12,099 nt of DNA, taken from assembly GCA_004557285.1 (NCBI GenBank), contig SFEK01000055.1, positions 1 through 12,099 of the forward strand, given 5' to 3'. Positions 1-6,600 of the stretch are shown one piece after another (the first letter of the stretch is position 1; every line of letters starts with the position of its first letter). The notes below the pieces were generated by a model. That model ran no database searches. It saw only the letters and a list, made by a program, of their open reading frames with translations, and was not told the DNA's origin. A program made the position numbers and the translations under genes. The stretch comes from Bacteroidales bacterium (GTDB lineage: Bacteria > Bacteroidota > Bacteroidia > Bacteroidales > Bacteroidaceae).

Positions 1-63
1 CTTGCATGCAACTGCCCGTGGTTCTCGCTCTATTGCGAGCTTATCTTCAATCTTCCTTGCCAT
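1..63 (-). CDS. Possible 5' end of an unidentified gene, cut by the left edge
   Basis: An ATG at 63..61 opens a minus-strand frame that stays open for 21 codons to the window edge and begins MARKIEDKLAIERE. Charged residues dominate and there is no signal peptide. I do not recognise the family. The fragment is too short for statistical support: no clear ribosome binding site precedes it, and the AT-rich hairpin at 74-101 sits immediately upstream. It could equally be chance reading through intergenic sequence. The sequence to the left of the window is needed to decide. Confidence 0.2.
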   Translation of the reverse strand, partial: MARKIEDKLAIEREPRAVACK

Positions 64-236
64 AAGATTTTTCAAAAATCAACCCGCTTCGCAGGATTTT
101 TTTAATAAATCAAATCATTCGAATGAATCAAATAAATCCTACACGCTTCGCGGTGCTACTCAGTGACTACGTCCATGATTGGCTGCGCTCGGCATGGCAT
201 TCAAGCAAGCTTGATGCTCTGCTCTCGCTTGCACAA
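64..236. other. Noncoding tail after the FISUMP gene, rich in short inverted repeats
   Basis: No credible gene is seen in these 173 bases. The segment holds an AT-rich hairpin (74-101), a 12-base perfect palindrome (115-126, TCATTCGAATGA), two copies of CGCTTCGC (85-92 and 144-151), and a 6-bp inverted repeat with a 2-base centre at 201-214 (TCAAGC-AA-GCTTGA). On the minus strand both CGCTTCGC copies contain GCGAAGC, a sequence known to fold into an unusually stable mini-hairpin. The stretch next to the FISUMP stop (about 180-236) resembles the short GC-richer interspersed tails I associate with Prevotella intergenic regions; that is recognition from memory, not a search result. Confidence 0.45.
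74..101 (-). terminator. Weak candidate terminator hairpin after the FISUMP gene
   Basis: The arms AAAAATC (74-80) and GATTTTT (95-101) are exactly complementary around a 14-base loop that itself contains the GCGAAGC mini-hairpin sequence. T runs flank it on both strands, so it could act in either direction. The stem is almost entirely A-T and the hairpin lies about 135 bases beyond the FISUMP stop, so the assignment is tentative. Confidence 0.3.
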
Positions 237-1040
237 TCATTCAGTGACGGGGCGAACACTTCGACCGACTCCACGGCCGTGGCAGTCCGTGCCATGGCTG
301 CTGCCGAGGAAGATCAAGTAAAGAGCGTATTCGGAGTACAACGAACTGAGCGTACTCGACCAGTATTCGCCGAACTCACCCACGCTGCGCGTATCGGTAC
401 CGAAGCGCCAGCCAGCAGCAGGCAGGAAGATACTCTTACCGTTGATTTTACTGGTTACAAGATAACCCTTGTGCCCGCCCTGGGATGTCCAAGTCCACTC
501 GCAGTTATCACAGAGTTCTCCAAACTCTGCGCGGGTCGGCATGCGCCAACTGCCGCCCCAGTTCTCACGGGCAGTGTCGTGCTCACTGGTCGGGCTGATG
601 CTCGTCTGACCATCAATCTTGTAGATACCCCAACGACCATCATACTTGCCGTCAAGGCAGTCAAAGCAGTTGCTCCAGTCGTAACTTGACTTCGTTTCTG
701 TCTCACCCCAGGCGAAGTAGTCGCCATAGTCGCTCGGGCTATCTGCTCCTATGTTGCATGTCGCCCACTTCACGCTCAGGCCAAGGTCAACGTAGCCATG
801 ACCTTCGATTGTACCAGTAGGCCTTGAAACGGTAATTGGCTTCGGCTTCGATGGTTTTGCTGGCTTCGAAGGTTGCTGTCGTGCCGGTGTTGTAGGCGTT
901 GGCTTTTTCTTGGGATGTTTGCCTTTGTACTGGCACTTGGGGATGGAGAGCCCGCAAACGGGGCACTTCTTGCTAGGAGCTTGGGCGGATATACCCAAGG
1001 TGAATACTGCTAAAAGCAGGAAAATCAGTATCTTTCTCAT
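237..1040 (-). CDS. Secreted FISUMP-domain protein with an N-terminal Cys/His cluster
   Basis: This 267-residue protein starts with a signal peptide (about residues 1-20, MRKILIFLLLAVFTLGISAQ) and no lipobox, so it is probably exported to the periplasm or beyond. Residues 26-42 carry a CxxC...C...H arrangement (C26, C29, C36, H42) that looks like a small metal-binding knuckle. A Pro/Lys/Thr-rich linker follows (about 43-70). The rest, from about 78, matches the Fibrobacter succinogenes major paralogous (FISUMP) family: YVDLGLSVKWATCNIGA, then DYGDYFAWGET, WRMPTRAEF, YWSS, and the terminal GRSVRPV. Members are common in Bacteroidales and lack an established function; the fold is thought to be related to C-type-lectin-like or sulfatase-modifying-type domains. 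The gene stands alone between the trxB terminator and the noncoding tail. Its leader of about 190 bases is unusually long and contains a transposase fossil. The family call is firm; the function is unknown. Confidence 0.88.
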   Translation of the reverse strand: MRKILIFLLLAVFTLGISAQAPSKKCPVCGLSIPKCQYKGKHPKKKPTPTTPARQQPSKPAKPSKPKPITVSRPTGTIEGHGYVDLGLSVKWATCNIGADSPSDYGDYFAWGETETKSSYDWSNCFDCLDGKYDGRWGIYKIDGQTSISPTSEHDTARENWGGSWRMPTRAEFGELCDNCEWTWTSQGGHKGYLVTSKINGKSIFLPAAGWRFGTDTRSVGEFGEYWSSTLSSLYSEYALYLIFLGSSHGTDCHGRGVGRSVRPVTE

Positions 1041-1059
1041 GATGAGTTATGAGTTTATT

Positions 1060-1194
1060 TTACGGTTTAAGTGCCATTGACCAATTCGGAATACAGCCTT
1101 CAAATACCTGCTGCTTGTTTACACCACGCAACAGTACATGATATACGCAGGTAGATGATGGCTCTCTCGATTGTCTTGACCTGAGCGAACACAT
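1060..1194 (-). pseudogene. Fragment of a REP-associated (Y1, IS200-like) transposase
   Basis: A minus-strand frame of 44 codons in the FISUMP leader contains REPSSTCVYHVLLRGVNKQQ followed by VFEG. This matches the N-terminal signature of the Y1/REP-associated tyrosine transposases, whose members typically begin with a basic segment, then YHV...RG.N.Q.IF and an acidic stretch. Similarity covers only about 25 residues (roughly positions 1106-1170) and ends abruptly; the catalytic HUH and tyrosine regions are missing. An intact family member is usually well over 100 residues, so this is a relic and not an active gene. The ATG at 1194 is probably fortuitous. The fragment lies between the candidate promoter at 1239-1268 and the FISUMP start codon. 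I rate the family match as good because the motif is distinctive; it rests on recognition and not on an alignment. Confidence 0.6.
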
Positions 1195-1238
1195 CGTTCA
1201 AAGTCGAATACTGGTCATGAGCGATTACAGTCCGTTTG

Positions 1239-1268
1239 CAAAGGTACAAAGAATTATTAAAAACCAAA
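1239..1268 (-). promoter_or_regulatory. Bacteroidetes-type promoter for the FISUMP gene
   Basis: On the minus strand TTTG (1268..1265) is followed after 18 bases by TACCTTTG (1246..1239), matching the -33 TTTG and -7 TAnnTTTG elements of the primary Bacteroidetes sigma factor. Transcription would start near 1232, leaving a leader of about 190 bases before the FISUMP ATG. It lies just downstream of the trxB terminator, as expected for a new transcription unit. Confidence 0.6.
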
Positions 1269-1301
1269 AAGAAAACTGAATGTTTTTAACAGCAAAAAAA
1301 G

Positions 1302-1337
1302 GGGATGAAAAAGCCCGGGCTTCTGACACCGGGCTTT
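1302..1337 (-). terminator. Rho-independent terminator of the gpx-trxB operon
   Basis: A perfect 9-bp stem (AAAGCCCGG at 1310-1318 and CCGGGCTTT at 1329-1337) closes a 10-base loop. On the minus strand it is followed by a T-rich tract. It begins 29 bases after the trxB stop. A second short inverted repeat, ATATTGC-G-GCAATAT (1343-1357), lies between the stop codon and this hairpin and may help 3' end processing or stability. Confidence 0.82.
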
Positions 1338-1366
1338 GGATGATATTGCGGCAATATTTGATGGCT

Positions 1367-2302
1367 TTATTTCAAACCTTGCAGGTAGTTCTTGGCCTCG
1401 ATGGCTGCACGACATCCGCTGGCTGCGGCTGTGATGGCCTGACGGTAATGGGGGTCGGCCACATCGCCGGCGGCAAATACACCGGGCACGTTGGTGCATG
1501 GAGTCACGCCAACGGTCTTGATATAGCCAGTCTCATCGGTTTCAATCCAAGGCTTGAACACATCGCTGTTGGGCTTGTGACCAATGGCCAGGAAGAAACC
1601 ATCGATGGGCAGGTCGTAGCGCTCCTCATCGGCCTCACCCTTGCGCTTGACAAGGTGTGCGCCCTCAACACCGTTCTCGCCGTACAGGCCAAGGGTGTTG
1701 TGCTCAAAGAGCACCTCGATGTTCTCGGTTTCCATGACACGTTTCTGCATCACCTCTGAAGCGCGCAAGAAAGGCTTGCGCACAATCATATATACCTTCT
1801 TGGCCAGGCTTGCCAGATAGACGGCTTCCTCACAGGCAGTGTCGCCACCACCTACCACAGCTACGGTCTTCTTGCGATAGAAGAAACCGTCGCAGGTGGC
1901 ACAGGCTGAAACGCCCTCGCCCTTGTATTTCTCCTCGTCGGCCAGGCCGAGATATTTGGCAGAAGCACCTGTGGCAATGATCACAGCATCGGCCTCTATC
2001 TCATGACCCTCGTCGGTCTTGAGGTAATAGGGAGCCTTGCTGAAATCCACCTCCACGATGGTGCCGTCGCGCAAGTCGGCACCGAAGCGTTCGGCCTGCT
2101 GGCGGATGTCGAGCATCATCTGGTTGCCGTCAACGCCCTCAGGATAACCCGGGAAATTCTCCACTACGGTGGTTTGGGTCAACTGTCCACCCACTTGCAG
2201 TCCACAATAGGCCACAGGCTTGAGGTTGGCTCTTGCCGCATAGATGGCGGCGGTATATCCGGCAGGACCACTGCCGATAATCAAACAATTGATGTGTTCC
2301 AT
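1367..2302 (-). CDS. trxB: Thioredoxin reductase
   Basis: This flavoenzyme transfers electrons from NADPH through FAD and a redox-active disulfide to thioredoxin in the cytoplasm. The 311-residue length is normal for the low-molecular-weight bacterial type. Visible landmarks are the FAD dinucleotide fold GSGPAG (10-15), the active-site CATC (134-137) followed by DGFF, the NADPH-binding fold GGGDTA (151-156), the basic VRKPFLR segment (174-180), which corresponds to the NADPH 2'-phosphate site HRRxxxR of the E. coli enzyme, and the FAD-binding AAGDVAD (277-283). The gene lies 30 bp downstream of the peroxidase gene on the same strand with no promoter visible between them, so the two are probably co-transcribed and end at the terminator at 1302-1337. 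No Shine-Dalgarno is evident, which is common in this phylum. Confidence 0.96.
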   Translation of the reverse strand: MEHINCLIIGSGPAGYTAAIYAARANLKPVAYCGLQVGGQLTQTTVVENFPGYPEGVDGNQMMLDIRQQAERFGADLRDGTIVEVDFSKAPYYLKTDEGHEIEADAVIIATGASAKYLGLADEEKYKGEGVSACATCDGFFYRKKTVAVVGGGDTACEEAVYLASLAKKVYMIVRKPFLRASEVMQKRVMETENIEVLFEHNTLGLYGENGVEGAHLVKRKGEADEERYDLPIDGFFLAIGHKPNSDVFKPWIETDETGYIKTVGVTPCTNVPGVFAAGDVADPHYRQAITAAASGCRAAIEAKNYLQGLK

Positions 2303-2332
2303 GTTTTTCAGTTTTTTATATGGTATAAATTA

Positions 2333-2893
2333 TTAATGCTTCAGCAATTCCTCAATCTGTGCATCAATGTTCTCGAAACTTTCGGTCGGCTCGAAACGTG
2401 CCACTACGACACCTTTTTTGTCAACGAGGAACTTGGTGAAGTTCCATTTGATGCTTGGATTGCTCTTGTAGTCGGGGTCTTCCTTGGAGAGAATCTCATC
2501 GAGGATAGGAGCGATGTGGTGGTTCATGTCCCAGCCTGCAAATCCCTTCTGCGATGTAAGGAACTTGTACAGGGGTTCAGCGTCTTCGCCGTTCACCTTG
2601 ATTTTCTTGAAACGTGGAAATTCAGTGCCATAGGTCAGTTTGCAGAATTCATGGATTGACTCGTCGGTACCTGGAGCCTGCTGTCCAAACTGGTTGCAAG
2701 GAAAATCAAGAATGGTAAAGCCCTGAGCGTGATGTTTCTCGTAGAGTTTCTCCAACTCCTCATACTGTGGAGTGAAGCCACATTTTGTAGCGGTGTTGAC
2801 AATCAACATCACCTCACCAGCGTACTCTTTCAGAGATACGTCCTTACCTTTTCTGTCTTTGACAGAGAAATCATAAACTGTTTTTATCGCCAT
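2333..2893 (-). CDS. gpx: Glutathione-peroxidase-family thiol peroxidase, probably thioredoxin-dependent
   Basis: It reduces hydrogen or organic peroxides using a peroxidatic cysteine. With the start at 2893 the protein has 186 residues and begins MAIKTVYDFSV, as family members usually do. The active-site tetrad is complete: C38 in NTATKCGF, Q68 in FPCNQFG, and W150-N151 in KWNFTKF. C84, in FCKLTYG, lies 46 residues after C38, the same spacing as the peroxidatic and resolving cysteines of yeast Gpx3 (C36/C82). This points to an atypical 2-Cys mechanism recycled by thioredoxin and not glutathione. There is no signal peptide, so it acts in the cytoplasm. The frame extends upstream to an ATG at 2938, but that would add a 15-residue extension atypical of the family, and AAGGA stands 5 bases before 2893. 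The gene is first in an operon with trxB. Confidence 0.94.
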   Translation of the reverse strand: MAIKTVYDFSVKDRKGKDVSLKEYAGEVMLIVNTATKCGFTPQYEELEKLYEKHHAQGFTILDFPCNQFGQQAPGTDESIHEFCKLTYGTEFPRFKKIKVNGEDAEPLYKFLTSQKGFAGWDMNHHIAPILDEILSKEDPDYKSNPSIKWNFTKFLVDKKGVVVARFEPTESFENIDAQIEELLKH

Positions 2894-2898
2894 TTTTA

Positions 2899-2903
2899 TC
2901 CTT
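2899..2903 (-). promoter_or_regulatory. Ribosome binding site that supports the gpx start at 2893
   Basis: AAGGA on the minus strand ends 5 bases before the ATG at 2893..2891. The alternative in-frame ATG at 2938 would lie only about 13 bases from the predicted transcription start and has no comparable site, so this element favours the shorter protein. Confidence 0.5.
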
Positions 2904-2957
2904 ATTATATATGAGTTGTATTCTTTTCCAATCGGCACTTATGCCCATTTGCACTTG

Positions 2958-2988
2958 CAAAGATAATGAATATCGCGTGCACTACAAA
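2958..2988 (-). promoter_or_regulatory. Bacteroidetes-type promoter of the gpx-trxB operon
   Basis: On the minus strand TTTG (2988..2985) and TATCTTTG (2965..2958) are separated by 19 bases, a near-ideal -33/-7 pair. The predicted start is near 2951, giving a leader of about 58 bases before the gpx ATG. It is divergent from the lipoprotein promoter. No clear operator for an oxidative-stress regulator was recognised. Confidence 0.72.
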
Positions 2989-3050
2989 AGAAAAAACATT
3001 TTTTATGATGTAATGATAGGGATTTCCCCATGAAATAATATGGTTTTTTC

Positions 3051-3082
3051 TTTGTATTGTTTATATAATTGCATTAATTTTG
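3051..3082 (+). promoter_or_regulatory. Bacteroidetes-type promoter of the aromatic-rich lipoprotein gene
   Basis: TTTG (3051-3054) and TAATTTTG (3075-3082) are separated by 20 bases. Transcription would begin near 3089, a leader of about 27 bases. A purine stretch AAGGA (3110-3114) sits almost against the ATG at 3116, closer than usual for a functional Shine-Dalgarno. Confidence 0.74.
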
Positions 3083-3115
3083 CAGCCAGATATTAACATT
3101 TAAACCATAAAGGAT

Positions 3116-3676
3116 ATGAAAAAGTTTACATCTTACATCGCCATGATGATGATTGCCTTGACATCGCTGACCTTTACCAGCTGCAACGACGACGAGGACA
3201 TCGCCAACACGCTCTGGGGCGTATGGGAGGGAGAAATGTATGTCACCACCTATTGGGGCGACTATTATTACGATGCCTCATATTCCGAGATTGCCTTCGA
3301 CAAAGACCCCTACCAATATGCATCGGGCACAGGCTACTGGATCGACTATTACAGCAACGCTCCCTGGGACTACCACGCCAACCACATCCGCTGGACCATC
3401 TCCAACGGGGTCATCAGAATAAGGTATGTAGAGGATGGCGGATATGTGGATATCTACGACTATCGTCTTGACTACAACTACTTTACGGGAAGCATCCGGA
3501 ACGACTACGGCGAGGAGCTGAACTTCCGTCTGCGCAAGGTGGCATCGCCCGACTACTGGGATTGGGATGACTACGAATGGGGCTGGAGCGGCTGGCGAAG
3601 CAACTACATGCCCACACGCGCCACTGGCGACAAGACGGCCGGCGACTCACCGACAAGGGTGTTCAGAGCGAGGTAA
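3116..3676 (+). CDS. Aromatic-rich surface lipoprotein of unknown function
   Basis: A 186-residue protein with a type II signal peptide: MKKF, a hydrophobic core, and a lipobox ending LTFTSC with the lipidated cysteine at 23. NDDED directly follows that cysteine, resembling the acidic lipoprotein export signal that sends Bacteroidetes lipoproteins to the outer face of the outer membrane. The mature part is extremely rich in aromatics: I count 11 Trp and 23 Tyr in 186 residues, with five Trp and two Tyr in residues 147-160. Alternating hydrophobic and polar residues suggest a small beta-sheet or barrel, possibly a lipocalin-like or carbohydrate-binding shape, but that is only inference. I do not recognise a named family. 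The last ~20 residues are basic and low in aromatics. It is a single-gene unit with its own promoter, and its last 14 bases overlap the 3' end of mfd on the opposite strand. Confidence 0.85.
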   Translation: MKKFTSYIAMMMIALTSLTFTSCNDDEDIANTLWGVWEGEMYVTTYWGDYYYDASYSEIAFDKDPYQYASGTGYWIDYYSNAPWDYHANHIRWTISNGVIRIRYVEDGGYVDIYDYRLDYNYFTGSIRNDYGEELNFRLRKVASPDYWDWDDYEWGWSGWRSNYMPTRATGDKTAGDSPTRVFRAR

Positions 3677-6600
3677 TATCGCGCAACACCTTAACGGCCT
3701 CGCCCACAGTCTTGACGGCCGACACCACCATCATCCGTTTGCCCGACACCTCCTTCAGGTTGCAACGGCGGGAATTGGCCGCAATATAATTGAGCAAATT
3801 GCCGAATGTCATGCTCTGGTAATAGGCACTCTGCGCATTGCTGACAAACTGCATACGCATCTGTCCTTGCCGGAGCTTGATTTTTTCGCATCCGAGCCGT
3901 TTGCCAAGACGGCGCAGCGGAACCACCTGCAGCAGTTCTTCGCCCTGTTGGGGCACAGCCCCAAAACGGTCGATCAGGTTGTTGCGGTAACGTGCCAAGT
4001 CGTCGTCGTTGCTGATATTGTCGAGTTCACGATACAACAGCATACGCTCGCTGCTGCTCGGCACATATTGTTCGGGCAGATACATCTCAAGGTCGCTCTC
4101 TATGGCACAGTCTTCCACAAAGTCGTCGCCCGTCAGTTGCACACCCTGTGCCATTTGCTCCTGATACATGTCGCTGAACTCATCGTTTTTCAGTTCGGTG
4201 ACCGCCTGACTGAGAATCTTCTGATAGGTTTCATAGCCCAGGTCCTCCATGAATCCGCTTTGCTCCGCCCCGAGCAGATTGCCGGCACCACGGATGTCGA
4301 GGTCTTGCATGGAGAGATTGAATCCGCTGCCCAGTTCGGAGAAAGTCTCCAAGGCCTCCAGACGTCGGCGTGCCTCCTGTGTCAACACCGAGCGTGGCGG
4401 TGCCAGCAGATAGCAGAAGGCCTTGCGGTTGCTGCGCCCCACACGTCCGCGCATCTGATGAAGGTCCGACAGACCGAAATGGTGGGCGTCGTTGATGATG
4501 ATGGTATTGGCATTGCTGATGTCGATGCCGTTTTCCACGATGGTGGTTGACAGCAGCACATCATAGTCGTAATTGACAAAGCCCACCAGTATCTTTTCCA
4601 GTTCTTCGGGTTTCATCTGTCCATGTCCGATGGCCACACGGGCATCGGGCACATATTTGTTGATGAGGTTCTTCAAGTCTATCAGATTGCTGATGCGGTC
4701 GTTCACGAAAAACACCTGTCCGTTGCGGCTCATCTCAAAGTTGATGGCATCGGCAATCACTTCCTTGTCAAAGGTATGCACCTCGGTGTTGATGGGATAG
4801 CGATTGGGCGGCGGTGTCTGCATCACGCTCATGTCTCTTGCCCCCATCAGCGAAAACTGCAAGGTGCGCGGAATGGGCGTGGCACTCATGGTGAGTGTGT
4901 CCACATTGGTCTTCATCTTGCGCAGTTTTTCTTTCACGGCCACGCCAAACTTCTGTTCTTCGTCAATGATGAGCAGTCCCAAATCCTTAAATTTCACCGA
5001 CTTGCCTATCAGTTTGTGTGTTCCCACGATGATGTCGATCTTGCCCGCCTCAAGGTCGGCAAGCACATCCTTGGTCTGCTTGGCGGTGCGTGCCCTTGAG
5101 AGATAATCCACCCTCACGGGAAAATCCTTCAACCGTTTGGAGAATGTCTTGTAATGCTGAAACGCCAACACCGTGGTGGGCACGAGCACAGCCACCTGCT
5201 TGGAGTCGCAGGCCGCCTTGAAGGCAGCACGCACAGCCACCTCGGTTTTGCCGAATCCCACATCACCACACACCAGACGGTCCATGGGGCGTGCCCTCTC
5301 CATGTCGGCCTTCACCTCGCTGGTAGCCTTGAGCTGGTCGGGCGTGTCCTCATACATGAAACTGGCTTCCAGTTCGTGCTGCATGAACGAGTCGGCACTG
5401 AAGGCAAATCCCTTTTCATGCCTTCGTGCGGCATAGAGTTTAATCAGGTCACGGGCAATGTCCTTGATCTTCTTCTTGGTGCGCTCCTTCATCCGCTCCC
5501 AAGCCCCTGTGCCGAGTGTGTTCAGGCGCGGAGGAGTCTCGCTGTCATGACGTTTATACTTGGATATCTTGTACAGCGAATGTATGCTGACATCCACCTT
5601 GTCGTTGTTCTGATAGATGATGCGTATCACCTCCTGGTAACTGTTGCCCAGAGGCACACGCACCAATCCGGCAAATTTTCCGATGCCGAAATCCACATGC
5701 ACGATATAGTCGCCCGGCTCCATTTCCTGCAACTCCTTCATGGTGAGTGCCATTTTTCCGCCACGGGCAGCATCCGACCGCAGACTGTATTTATGAAAAC
5801 GGTCGAATATCTGGTGGTCGGTAAAAAAACAGGCACGAAGTCCATTGTCGGCAAAACCGCCGTGCAGGGTCTTGTTTACAGGAGTGAACACCCCTGTCTG
5901 CGCACCGGCACCATCGGCAATCCTGTATTCCTCGCTTTCAAAGATTTCCTTCAGGCGTTCCTGCTGTTTGGCACTGTCTGCCAGGATAAAGATGCGATAG
6001 CCCATCAGCAGATAGTCTTGCAATGTCTTCACCAACAGGTCGAAGTTTTTGTGAAACAGCGGTTGCGGCGTGATGTCGAAACGGATGGTGGCCTGCGGCA
6101 CTCCCAAGGGCTGGCTGCCTATCTCTATTCGGCGGAAAGCGGCCACGGCCTCCATCAGCCGGTGGGCGGTGAGCAAGGTGTTTTCGGAGCGCAACTGGTT
6201 GAGCACCTGCTGCTGTTCCATCTCTGGAAGTCCCTCCAGCCGCTCTTTTTTCACCTGTGCCGAAAAGCCCTCTTGATAGACACGGTCAACCACATCGCGC
6301 ATGAAAGCCACATCCTTGACCACAAGCAGGGCATCCTTGGGCAGGAAATTGAAGAAAGCCACCTTCTCCTCGGCCAGGCCAACCAGTTCGGGCACAATCT
6401 CTACATATTCTTTCTTGTCTTTCGACAACTGGCTCCGCACATCAAAGGTGCGGATGGAATCTATTTCATCGCCGAAAAAGTCGATGCGGAAGGGATATTC
6501 GGCACTATAAGAGAACACGTCAAGAATACTGCCACGCTGGGCAAACTGCCCCGGCTCATACACATAATCCACTTCCTTGAATCCCAAGCCACGCAACGTC

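Noticed and set aside
155..170. A second VVTE-stop tail on the minus strand, like the RPVTE end of the FISUMP protein
   Set aside because: Only about 8 bases match (GTCACTGA) and the flanks do not align with a FISUMP C-terminus, so a duplicated gene tail is not supported.
237..420. The FISUMP protein as a target of a diversity-generating retroelement
   Set aside because: The C-terminal domain may be related to C-type-lectin-like folds used as retroelement targets, but no reverse transcriptase, template repeat or adenine-biased second copy is present in the window.
123..689. Plus-strand open frame of 188 codons opposite the FISUMP gene
   Set aside because: It is a shadow of the FISUMP coding sequence, with no signal, motif or promoter of its own.
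1100..1230. Second minus-strand frame (LNDVFAQVKTIERAI...) as a separate small gene
   Set aside because: It overlaps the transposase fragment in another frame, lacks an ATG and a ribosome binding site, and resembles no family I recognise; kept only as a comment in the fossil finding.
3567..4550. Long plus-strand frames opposite mfd (also 5154-6608 and 6609-7253)
   Set aside because: They are antisense shadows of the mfd gene: His/Gln/Leu-rich translations without recognisable domains, promoters or ribosome binding sites.
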